Of a stretch of 12,833 bases of DNA, positions 6,514 to 12,833 are shown piece after piece. The stretch lies in assembly GCA_000402755.1 (NCBI GenBank), contig AQSD01000016.1:1-12833 (forward strand), in the 5' to 3' direction. Numbering within the stretch: position 1 is the first letter of the stretch; each line of letters begins with the position of its first letter. Source of the stretch: Fidelibacterota bacterium SCGC AAA160-B08 (GTDB lineage Bacteria; Fidelibacterota; Marinisomatia; Marinisomatales; Marinisomataceae). The translations under genes and the position numbers were made by a program. The notes beneath the pieces are model-generated. The model was not told the origin of the DNA. It made no database searches and worked only from the letters and a program-made list of their open reading frames with translations.

Positions 6514-8937
6514 ATGGGGAAACAATCTAAAACATTCATTTTATTAATTAGATATTTACCAATAGCTGTTTTTATTACGGCTGTTTTTATTGGTTTTTCA
6601 GTCAATTCTTTTTTAAAGCCTGCCGAGATTCCTTATGAGGGAGAAATTAGTAATTTAGATATTCAAGATACCGTTGATGTCTATTTTGATGAGTATGGTG
6701 TCCCAAGTATTTTTGCTTCAAATGATTCTGATATGTTTAAAGTGGCTGGGTACATAGGAGCTAGAGATCGACTGTTCCAAATGGCATTTATGACATATGC
6801 ATATAAAGGCGAATTAAGCTTAGTGCTCAATGACTCGCTATTTCGAGAAGACAAATTTTTACGTACACTAGGATTTGAAAAAATTGCTCAAAAGAGTTTA
6901 GCGACCATTCCAGCTCAAACATTACAACATCTCGAAGATACATGTTTTGGTATTAATGCTTATGTGGAGACCTTATCTCCGTCAGATTATCCGTTAGAAT
7001 TTAAGCTTCTAGGTATAAAAAAATTACCAATTTTTAGACCAATAGATATAGTTGCCTTGTCAACAATGATGGCATGGGAATTACAAGGCGGATGGGATTC
7101 AGAGTTATTTTTTGGTGCTGTGAATGAACAATTAGGTCCAGAATATTTAAACGAAATCTTACCAGCTTATGATGATAATTTTATTACCATTGCTTCAAAT
7201 GATGTCTTACTAAAGAGCTATCAGGATTTTGCCAGTGATACCAAAAAAATTAGAGAAATACTTAAAACAGATAGAGATGGTTATGGATCCAACGCATGGG
7301 TAGTCTCAGGAAGTAAAACAGATACAGGGCTCCCACTCTTAGCGAATGATCCTCATTTGAGTTATGGTCAGCCTCCTTGGTGGTATGAGATTAGACTAAA
7401 GAGCGATAATTATAATTTTGGAGGGTATGGTCTCTACGGATTTCCATTGCCTGTTATAGGGCATAACGACCATATTGGTTGGGGTTTTACCAATGTCATG
7501 ACGGATGACATGGATTTTTATATTGAAACATTGAATGATGATAAAACGCAGTATATGCTTGATGGAGAGTGGAAAGATTTAAAGATTGAACAAGAAGTAC
7601 TGCATCTAAAGTCTGGTAACACCAAAACTATAACCATTAGATCTACTCATCGAGGCCCTATTGTGAGCGATATTCATCCTGACGCCAAAGGGAGGAGCAA
7701 AGCCATTTCTTTTCAGTGGACTGAGTTCGATGCATTTGATGAAACAACGGCTTTATTTAAGCTAGCTCAAGCAACCAATTGGGATGAATTTTCAGAAGCA
7801 TCTAAATTATTTGGAGCGCCTGGACAAAATTGGACCTATGCAGATAAAAATGGAAATATTGGATGGAGACCTAATGCTAAAATTCCAATTAGATTGGGAG
7901 CAGAACAATTAATACCTTTTGATGGCAGTACAAGTAAGCATGATTGGAAAGGGTATGTTCCTTTTGATGAGATGCCATATGTATATAATCCTGAAAAAGG
8001 ATACATCTCGAATGGTAATAACAAAACAATTGATGATGATTACCCTTATTATATTTCTCGATATTGGGCAGATCCTAGTAGAGGAGAACAAATTGATAGA
8101 AGACTAAGAGTGGATTCTAAATTAGGGGTGGAAGATATGAAATCTATTCTGAACGAGATCACTTCACCATTCGCTCAAGAGTACTCAAAATTATTTTATG
8201 AAAATTATACACAAGGTTTCTCTGTTGAAGGGGATGAAATGTATGATATCTTAAATGGATGGGATGGAGTTGAATCGTTGGATTCAAATGCTACAGTAGT
8301 TTTTCATGCTATTTATATTTATCTAGTCCAAAATCTATTCCAGGATGAATTGGAAAGCTTTGGAAGCGATTCTTTTGATACATTTTATAGCTTAAAATAT
8401 ATCCGCTCATTAGCCATTCGTAGTATTTTTGATGGAAAGGCGACTTTATGGGTAGATAATGTTTTGTCTGAGCAGAAAGAAACGTTGAATGATATTGTTA
8501 ATCAGTCTTTTCAAGATGCTCATGACTTTCTAACTAAAAGCTATGGCAATCCTAGAGACTTGACATGGGGAGATGTACATCAAGTCACTTATCGTCATCG
8601 ATTAGATAGCGATCCATTAGTAAAAAGATTTATTAACTTCAGTACAGGTCCTTTTCCGATGGCTGGATCTGGAATGACACCAAGAGCTGCTAGTTATTCC
8701 GTTAGTGATCCATTTGATGTGAGAGCAGGATCTTCTATGAGAAGAGTTATTGACTTTTCTAATTTTGATAACGGTTTAAGTATTCTTCCAACAGGCCAAT
8801 CTGGCGTATTCAAATCACCGCATTATATCGATCAGACTTCTCTGTATAATAAGGGAGAGTTTAAGTCATTTAAATTCTCAGAGACTGCTATTAGAGAAGA
8901 TAAAAAAATGCGAAAGCTTATCTTCTTAAATAAATAA
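6514..8937 (+). CDS. Penicillin acylase family Ntn hydrolase, membrane-anchored
   Basis: 807 residues. A hydrophobic segment at about 8-31 after a basic start suggests a signal anchor, so the enzyme body is extracytoplasmic. The family precursor is cleaved autocatalytically before a Ser that becomes the beta-chain N-terminal nucleophile. Here that is Ser259 in GYGSNAWVVSGSKT, followed by the typical LANDPHL. Further family signatures are GFPLPVIGHNDHIGWGFTN, GQNWTYADKNGNIGW, and YISNGNNKTIDDDYP, which probably supplies the catalytic Asn of the oxyanion hole; ADPSRGEQIDRRL also fits. Family members cleave amides such as penicillins, cephalosporins and acyl-homoserine lactones, and specificity cannot be read from sequence. 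It follows the hydrolase gene by 15 bp and is the last gene of the run. Length is in the usual range (about 750-850). Confidence 0.92.
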   Translation: MGKQSKTFILLIRYLPIAVFITAVFIGFSVNSFLKPAEIPYEGEISNLDIQDTVDVYFDEYGVPSIFASNDSDMFKVAGYIGARDRLFQMAFMTYAYKGELSLVLNDSLFREDKFLRTLGFEKIAQKSLATIPAQTLQHLEDTCFGINAYVETLSPSDYPLEFKLLGIKKLPIFRPIDIVALSTMMAWELQGGWDSELFFGAVNEQLGPEYLNEILPAYDDNFITIASNDVLLKSYQDFASDTKKIREILKTDRDGYGSNAWVVSGSKTDTGLPLLANDPHLSYGQPPWWYEIRLKSDNYNFGGYGLYGFPLPVIGHNDHIGWGFTNVMTDDMDFYIETLNDDKTQYMLDGEWKDLKIEQEVLHLKSGNTKTITIRSTHRGPIVSDIHPDAKGRSKAISFQWTEFDAFDETTALFKLAQATNWDEFSEASKLFGAPGQNWTYADKNGNIGWRPNAKIPIRLGAEQLIPFDGSTSKHDWKGYVPFDEMPYVYNPEKGYISNGNNKTIDDDYPYYISRYWADPSRGEQIDRRLRVDSKLGVEDMKSILNEITSPFAQEYSKLFYENYTQGFSVEGDEMYDILNGWDGVESLDSNATVVFHAIYIYLVQNLFQDELESFGSDSFDTFYSLKYIRSLAIRSIFDGKATLWVDNVLSEQKETLNDIVNQSFQDAHDFLTKSYGNPRDLTWGDVHQVTYRHRLDSDPLVKRFINFSTGPFPMAGSGMTPRAASYSVSDPFDVRAGSSMRRVIDFSNFDNGLSILPTGQSGVFKSPHYIDQTSLYNKGEFKSFKFSETAIREDKKMRKLIFLNK

Positions 8938-8980
8938 TTTATCTTGCTAAGCCTATTAACTCATGTTTAAACTCTATGAA

Positions 8981-9037
8981 ATGAAGAAATTTTTCGACTA
9001 TTATTATTTTAGAAGCAGGGGGACTGTAGAGGCCTAA
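8981..9037 (+). CDS. Putative attenuator leader peptide, Phe/Tyr-rich
   Basis: A short frame from the ATG at 8981 to the TAA at 9035-9037 encodes MKKFFDYYYFRSRGTVEA, with six Phe/Tyr codons in a seven-codon stretch (F F D Y Y Y F). An in-frame ATG at 8963 would add MFKLYE and two more aromatic residues, giving 24 residues with four Phe and four Tyr. No strong Shine-Dalgarno site decides between the starts. The frame ends 24 nt before the extended terminator stem and 73 nt before the aroQ start, the arrangement expected of a leader peptide that senses charged tRNA-Phe and tRNA-Tyr. It has no Trp codon. The peptide itself probably has no other function. Chance occurrence in AT-rich DNA is possible, because TAT and TTT are common codons. 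Confidence 0.7.
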   Translation: MKKFFDYYYFRSRGTVEA

Positions 9038-9061
9038 TAATAGGACTATATAAAAAACTAC

Positions 9062-9093
9062 AAGAACCCTAGCATAACTCGCTAGGGTTTTTT
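9062..9093 (+). terminator. Intrinsic terminator/attenuator hairpin upstream of aroQ
   Basis: The perfect 9-bp stem AACCCTAGC (9065-9073) / GCTAGGGTT (9081-9089) has a 7-nt loop and can extend outward by one G-U and two A-U pairs (9062-9064 with 9090-9092). A run of six T's (9088-9093) follows the GC-rich part. It may simply end the acylase operon, but its position after an aromatic-rich leader frame and 17 bp before the aroQ start supports a regulatory attenuator. Both roles are compatible. Confidence 0.85.
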
Positions 9094-9110
9094 GTTATAT
9101 GGAGATAAAG

Positions 9111-9371
9111 ATGAACAAAGATATAGAAAAAAATAGAGATAGAATTGATACAATTGATAATCAAGTATTTGATTTGTTAATCGATAGATTAGATGCCGTG
9201 ACAACCATTGGACATATTAAAAAAGAAGAAGGATTGCCTGTATTGGATCAGAATAGAGAAAATATAATTTATGCAAAAATTGATGCAAAATTTTCAAAAA
9301 TAGAGGCAGATTTTTTAAAAAATATTTATCAATCCATTATTACAGAGTCAAAAAAAGTAGAGGAGAAATAA
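9111..9371 (+). CDS. aroQ: Chorismate mutase, AroQ class (type II)
   Basis: 86 residues from the ATG at 9111, preferred over the in-frame ATG at 9099 because GGAG at 9101-9104 is well placed for it. The enzyme converts chorismate to prephenate on the way to Phe and Tyr. Active-site residues of the all-helical AroQ fold are visible by comparison with the E. coli P-protein domain: Arg9 in NRDRID, Arg26, Lys37 in HIKKEEG, and Asp46, Arg49 and Glu50 in LDQNREN. The E. coli Gln88 position appears to be Glu84, a residue also found there in yeast chorismate mutase. It is a free-standing domain, not fused to DAHP synthase or prephenate dehydratase. Its stop overlaps the DAHP synthase start by 1 nt, and the terminator just upstream probably controls its transcription. 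Confidence 0.93.
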   Translation: MNKDIEKNRDRIDTIDNQVFDLLIDRLDAVTTIGHIKKEEGLPVLDQNRENIIYAKIDAKFSKIEADFLKNIYQSIITESKKVEEK

Positions 9372-10711
9372 TGAGTGATTGGACAAAAGATTCATGGAAA
9401 AACTTTGATATAAAGCATATTCCTGAATACAAAGATCAAAACGAGCTAGATGAAGCGCTAGAGCGGTTAAGCACATTTCCACCACTGGTATTTGCTGGAG
9501 AGTGTAAAAAATTGAAGTCAGAACTAGCAAAAGCGGTAGAAGGTAAGGCTTTTTTAGTTCAAGGAGGCGATTGCGCTGAAAGCTTTAAGGAATTTAATGC
9601 AAATAATATTCGCGATACCTTTCGTGTTATTTTACAAATGAGTGCCGTTATCACCTCTAAAATGAAAGTACCTGTTGTTAAATTAGGCAGAATTGCAGGA
9701 CAATTTGCAAAACCACGATCATCTGATACAGAAACAATTGATGGGATAACGTTGAACAGCTATTACGGAGACTCAGTGAATGGTATAGAATTTACAGAAA
9801 AAGACAGAAATCCTAATCCTGCACGATTATTACATTCATATTCACAGTCAGCATCTACGTTAAACCTGATAAGATCTTTTGCTCAAGGAGGATTCGCAAA
9901 TTTACGTAAAGTCAATTCTTGGAATATGGGATTTGTTAAGGCGAGCAAGGAAGGCAAGAAATATGAAGAAATTGCAAATAAAATTACAGAATATTTAGAT
10001 TTCATGGATGCTGTAGGTATCGATACAGAGAAAGTAATTGATTTAAATACAGTAGATTTTTATACAAGTCATGAAGGGCTACATCTTCCTTATGAAGAAG
10101 CCTTAACTCGAAAGGATTCTTTATCTAATGATATTTATTGTACTTCAGCACACTTTATTTGGATTGGAGATAGGACACGTTTTATTAATAGCGCTCATGT
10201 AGAGTATTGTAGGGGTATTAGCAATCCTATCGGCATTAAATGTGGACCATCATTAGATCCAGAAGAATTGATTAAGATTATTGATACAATTAATCCAAGC
10301 AATGAGCCGGGTAAAATATCATTAATTTTTCGTTATGGAGAAAATAATATTGCAACACATCTACCTAAATTAGTAGATGCAATTAATAGTCATAAGAAAT
10401 CTGTATTATGGATTTCTGATCCAATGCATGGAAATACTATAAAATCAGCTTCTGGCCTGAAAACAAGAGATTTTACATCACTATTAAATGAGACTACAAA
10501 AGCGATTCATCTTTTAAAATCTAAGGGATGTCATCTTGGTGGAATTCACCTAGAAATGACAGGTCAGAATGTAACAGAATGTACAGGTGGTATATATAAA
10601 TTAAGTGACGATGATTTAAATTCTAGATATCACACGCATTGCGATCCAAGATTGAACGCAAATCAAGCACTAGAACTTTCATTCAATGTTGCAGAGGAAA
10701 TGTCAAAATAA
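9371..10711 (+). CDS. aroG: Class II 3-deoxy-D-arabino-heptulosonate-7-phosphate (DAHP) synthase
   Basis: 446 residues, near the 462 of Mycobacterium tuberculosis class II DAHP synthase. It condenses phosphoenolpyruvate and erythrose-4-phosphate, the first shikimate-pathway step, in the cytoplasm. Class II marks are FLVQGGDCAESF, KLGRIAGQFAKPRS, HEGLHLPYEEALTR, WIGDRTR, GIKCGPS, WISDPMHGNT, GGIHLEMTGQNVTEC and HCDPRLNANQ. The metal ligands are Cys68, His353, Glu395 and Asp425, with spacing that matches the recalled M. tuberculosis Cys87, His369, Glu411 and Asp441. Lys290 and Arg321 match phosphate-binding residues. No chorismate mutase domain is fused, but one is encoded immediately upstream with a 1-nt overlap. 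Many Bacteroidota instead use a class I DAHP synthase fused to a chorismate mutase, so this choice is notable. The symbol aroG follows M. tuberculosis usage. Confidence 0.96.
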   Translation: MSDWTKDSWKNFDIKHIPEYKDQNELDEALERLSTFPPLVFAGECKKLKSELAKAVEGKAFLVQGGDCAESFKEFNANNIRDTFRVILQMSAVITSKMKVPVVKLGRIAGQFAKPRSSDTETIDGITLNSYYGDSVNGIEFTEKDRNPNPARLLHSYSQSASTLNLIRSFAQGGFANLRKVNSWNMGFVKASKEGKKYEEIANKITEYLDFMDAVGIDTEKVIDLNTVDFYTSHEGLHLPYEEALTRKDSLSNDIYCTSAHFIWIGDRTRFINSAHVEYCRGISNPIGIKCGPSLDPEELIKIIDTINPSNEPGKISLIFRYGENNIATHLPKLVDAINSHKKSVLWISDPMHGNTIKSASGLKTRDFTSLLNETTKAIHLLKSKGCHLGGIHLEMTGQNVTECTGGIYKLSDDDLNSRYHTHCDPRLNANQALELSFNVAEEMSK

Positions 10712-11961
10712 TGATTATTGATTCAATTGTTTCGTTGCCAGGAGATAAGTCGATTTCACATCGATCAATTATGTTAGCTTCTATTGCAAACGGAGTAAGC
10801 CATATCACAAATTTAAATGATGGAAAAGATTTAGAATCTACTATTAAGGCAATGCAATTATGCGGCGTCTCCATAGAAAAAGATGACGATACTATCATAG
10901 TAAAAGGCTGTCTATTGAAAAACCCTACAGAACCAATTGATTGTGGTAATTCTGGTACAACTTCTCGATTATTAACAGGTTTATTATCTTCTCAACATCT
11001 TTCATTTTCACTAATAGGGGATGAATCATTATCAAAAAGACCCATGAATAGAGTGATTGCACCACTCACTGAAATGGGATGTACAATCACATCAAATGAT
11101 GGGTTATTACCAATACATATTGACGCATCTAGTGGATTAGAAAAGATTCACTATCAAATGCCTATTGCAAGCGCTCAGGTAAAATCAGCAATACTATTAG
11201 CTGGATTAGGCTCGGAAGATACATGTACGGTAAAAGAATTAAGGCATTCTAGAGATCATACAGAAATTATGTTAGAGAGTATGGGAGCAAATATTAGAAT
11301 AGATGGTAATAATATTGAAATAGATCCACTTTCTTGTTCATTGGAGTCTTTTGTAATGAATATTCCGGCTGACCCATCATCTGCAGCTTTTTTTATTGCA
11401 TTAGCAGTTTTATTGAAGGGCTCTAGTCTTACTGTAGAAAATATCTTATTAAATCCGACACGCACTGGCTTTATTGATGTACTTGAAAAAATGGGTGTAC
11501 AAGGATTAGTCTCCAATCAGTCCATAAATAATGGAGAATCTTGCGGTAATATACAATTTATTGGCTCTGATATTCAGAGTTGTAATATTCCAGCGGAAAT
11601 GATTCCATCTATTATTGATGAGATTCCTATACTGGCAGTTATTGCAGCATTTGCAAAAGGTAAAACCGTATTTCATGAAGTAGAAGAATTAAGGTTTAAG
11701 GAAAGCGATAGATTGCATGCTATTGTAAAAAATTTGCAATTATTTGGTATTAATGCATACGAAGAAGGTAATAGCTTAGTAGTAGAAGGAGGAAGGCCAA
11801 CAAAGATGGCTAAAATTCTATCTTTCGATGACCATCGCATAGCAATGGCATTTATCATACTAAGCCTAGTATCATTTGAAGATTATGATATTGACGATAC
11901 AGCCTGTATTGATATTTCTTTGCCTGGATTTTTTAATATACTAAAGGATATTCAACGATGA
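10711..11961 (+). CDS. aroA: 3-phosphoshikimate 1-carboxyvinyltransferase (EPSP synthase), class II type
   Basis: 416 residues from the ATG at 10711, chosen because MIIDSIVSLPGDKSISHRS begins like the family; the in-frame extension to 10639 would lie inside the DAHP synthase gene. The ATG overlaps that gene's TAA by 1 nt. The enzyme joins shikimate-3-phosphate and phosphoenolpyruvate to form EPSP. Visible motifs are PGDKSISHRS (Lys13), GNSGTTSRL (79-87), SKRPMNRV, SAQVKSA, RDHTE, NPTRTGF, DEIPILA (Asp303), KESDRL (Glu331) and DDHRIAMAF. The four motifs GDKS, SAQVK, RDHTE and NPTR together mark class II enzymes, which are typically less sensitive to glyphosate than the E. coli class I enzyme. 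The position equal to E. coli Pro101 is Leu. The stop overlaps aroE by 4 nt. Confidence 0.96.
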   Translation: MIIDSIVSLPGDKSISHRSIMLASIANGVSHITNLNDGKDLESTIKAMQLCGVSIEKDDDTIIVKGCLLKNPTEPIDCGNSGTTSRLLTGLLSSQHLSFSLIGDESLSKRPMNRVIAPLTEMGCTITSNDGLLPIHIDASSGLEKIHYQMPIASAQVKSAILLAGLGSEDTCTVKELRHSRDHTEIMLESMGANIRIDGNNIEIDPLSCSLESFVMNIPADPSSAAFFIALAVLLKGSSLTVENILLNPTRTGFIDVLEKMGVQGLVSNQSINNGESCGNIQFIGSDIQSCNIPAEMIPSIIDEIPILAVIAAFAKGKTVFHEVEELRFKESDRLHAIVKNLQLFGINAYEEGNSLVVEGGRPTKMAKILSFDDHRIAMAFIILSLVSFEDYDIDDTACIDISLPGFFNILKDIQR

Positions 11962-12785
11962 ACTTAGGGTTAATAGGAAATCCAGTTGAAAAAAGTGTTA
12001 GTCCTGAGCTTCAAAGAATCTTATTCAAGGAATTGAAATTGAATAACTGCGTTTATGAGAAACATGAAGTTGTGTCTGATAATTTATCTACATTTTTTGA
12101 TAGATTTAAAAGAGGAGAGTTTGATGGTATAAATGTTACTATTCCACATAAAGAAGCGGGAGTAGCATTTTTAGATGAACTTGATAAGAATGTAGAGATA
12201 TTAGGAAATACAAATTGTATTAAAAGAATAGGAAATACATTGAAAGGCTATAATACAGACTTGTATGGATTTAAGATGCTTCTGGAAAGAAATAGTATCA
12301 ACGTTGAATCAACTCACTGCCTTGTATTAGGTGCAGGTGGCTCAGCTAGAACTGTTATTCAAGCGTTAATTCATAAAGGAGCCGAATCAATTACAATTAA
12401 AAATAAATCGACTGATAATGCATTAGAAATACAATTATATGCTAAAAAATTGGGTGTTAAAAATATTAATCTTTATACCGAATCTAATGGCGAATTTGAT
12501 ATTGTAATTAATACGACGCCTTTAGGGATGTATCATGAAAAAGATGATTCAGGTTTTTTTGATATCCCAGTAGATAAAAAGACCACACTTATTGATTTGA
12601 TATACACTTCAAATCATACATTATTCTTAAATCAATACAAAGATCAAGCAAAGCAATCAATTAATGGACTAGAAATGCTTATTTTTCAAGCTATCAAGTC
12701 TATTGAAATTTGGACAGAAACTACCTATAATGTGGACCAAAAATTGGATTCCATTAAAAAACAATTGGAGAAAGTATTATGTTAA
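11958..12785 (+). CDS. aroE: Shikimate dehydrogenase
   Basis: 275 residues, the usual length (E. coli 272). It reduces 3-dehydroshikimate to shikimate in the cytoplasm. The N-terminal substrate domain has GNPVEKSVSPELQ (Ser13, Ser15 for the shikimate carboxylate) and NVTIPHKE with catalytic Lys65; GYNTDLYGF supplies catalytic Asp101. The nucleotide domain has the glycine-rich loop LGAGGSAR (124-131), then NTTPLGM (185-191), and NGLEMLIFQA near the end with substrate-contacting Gln244. The NRT motif that binds the 2'-phosphate of NADP in E. coli reads NKS here (149-151), so cofactor preference could differ, although Lys may still bind phosphate. The ATG overlaps the aroA stop (ATGA), and the 3' end overlaps aroC by 7 nt. 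Confidence 0.95.
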   Translation: MNLGLIGNPVEKSVSPELQRILFKELKLNNCVYEKHEVVSDNLSTFFDRFKRGEFDGINVTIPHKEAGVAFLDELDKNVEILGNTNCIKRIGNTLKGYNTDLYGFKMLLERNSINVESTHCLVLGAGGSARTVIQALIHKGAESITIKNKSTDNALEIQLYAKKLGVKNINLYTESNGEFDIVINTTPLGMYHEKDDSGFFDIPVDKKTTLIDLIYTSNHTLFLNQYKDQAKQSINGLEMLIFQAIKSIEIWTETTYNVDQKLDSIKKQLEKVLC

Positions 12786-12833
12786 AAAAAATATCATATA
12801 TGACTGCGGGAGAATCGCATGGAAAAGGATTAA
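12779..12833 (+). CDS. aroC: Chorismate synthase, N-terminal fragment cut by window edge
   Basis: Only 18 codons are present, starting at the ATG at 12779 inside the last codons of aroE (7-nt overlap): MLKKISYMTAGESHGKGL. TAGESHGKGL is the highly conserved N-terminal signature of chorismate synthase, including the His next to the FMN/EPSP site. The enzyme removes phosphate from EPSP to make chorismate, the substrate of the aroQ product. The position directly after aroA and aroE fits. The frame stays open to the end of the window. Confidence 0.9.
   Translation, partial: MLKKISYMTAGESHGKGL

Larger units (their letters stand above)
8938..9110 (+). promoter_or_regulatory. Leader region of the aro operon with putative Phe/Tyr attenuator
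   Basis: This gap between the acylase stop and aroQ contains a Phe/Tyr-rich leader frame, a terminator hairpin and competing pairings. The antiterminator candidate pairs GCAGGG (9015-9020) with CCCTAGC (9067-9073, one bulged A) and TGTAG (9025-9029) with CTACA (9058-9062), with a symmetric 4-nt internal loop between them. It would occupy the whole 5' arm of the terminator. A ribosome stalled at the Tyr codons (8999-9007) would leave most of the antiterminator free, while one at the stop codon (9035) would cover its 5' strand. A further perfect 9-bp pairing links CTATTATTA (8998-9006) and TAATAATAG (9035-9043). I found no convincing TAnnTTTG promoter box upstream of the leader. Confidence 0.72.

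Noticed and set aside
8938..8962. Promoter for the aro leader (near matches such as TATCTTG)
   Set aside because: No stretch fits TAnnTTTG with a correctly spaced TTG, so no promoter is called.
9033..9044. Small palindrome CCTA-ATAA-TAGG after the leader stop
   Set aside because: Only a 4-bp stem; it may form within the antiterminator loop but cannot be supported as a separate element.
10639..10710. Upstream extension of the aroA frame
   Set aside because: It lies within the conserved C-terminus of DAHP synthase; the ATG at 10711 begins just before the family's first conserved motif.
11256..11516. Open frame antisense to aroA (similar ones lie antisense to other genes)
   Set aside because: No family resemblance, no ribosome binding site, and fully inside a strongly conserved gene on the other strand.

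Overview
The window is AT-rich (roughly one third G+C by eye) and carries densely packed bacterial genes that use the standard code. Several signs point to Bacteroidota: a prolyl oligopeptidase of DPP IV type, weak or absent Shine-Dalgarno sites before most genes, and a promoter-like TAAATTTG fitting the Bacteroidota -7 consensus TAnnTTTG. The class below phylum cannot be settled from this stretch alone.

Layout. (1) Positions 1-1866, + strand: the 3' part of a dipeptidyl peptidase IV (S9B) gene, cut by the window edge. (2) Positions 1868-4113, - strand: a two-gene unit, a membrane-anchored TlpA-like thioredoxin followed 5 bp later by an enlarged bacterial indoleamine 2,3-dioxygenase (IDO) homologue. 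It converges on the peptidase gene with one base between the stop codons. (3) Positions 4179-8937, + strand: a tight six-gene run of a small two-helix membrane protein, a YbjQ/UPF0145 protein, an ABM-domain protein, an O6-alkylguanine-DNA alkyltransferase, a secreted dienelactone-hydrolase-like protein and a membrane-anchored penicillin-acylase-family Ntn hydrolase. (4) Positions about 8963 to the end, + strand: an aromatic amino acid operon, aroQ (chorismate mutase), class II DAHP synthase, aroA (class II EPSP synthase), aroE and the first 18 codons of aroC, every junction overlapping by 1 to 7 nt.

The most interesting element lies between (3) and (4). A short open frame rich in Phe and Tyr codons (8963 or 8981 to 9037) is followed by an intrinsic-terminator hairpin (9062-9093) that ends just before aroQ. 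A competing pairing can be drawn that captures the whole 5' arm of the terminator. Its position fits classical ribosome-mediated attenuation: stalling at Tyr/Phe codons would leave the antiterminator free, while a ribosome reaching the leader stop codon would cover its 5' strand. I infer that the shikimate/chorismate operon is switched by Phe/Tyr tRNA charging.

Working together, DAHP synthase starts the shikimate pathway, AroE, AroA and AroC supply middle and late steps, and chorismate mutase diverts chorismate to prephenate for Phe and Tyr, matching the amino acids in the leader. The genes for DHQ synthase, DHQ dehydratase, shikimate kinase and the prephenate steps are not in the window and may follow aroC.
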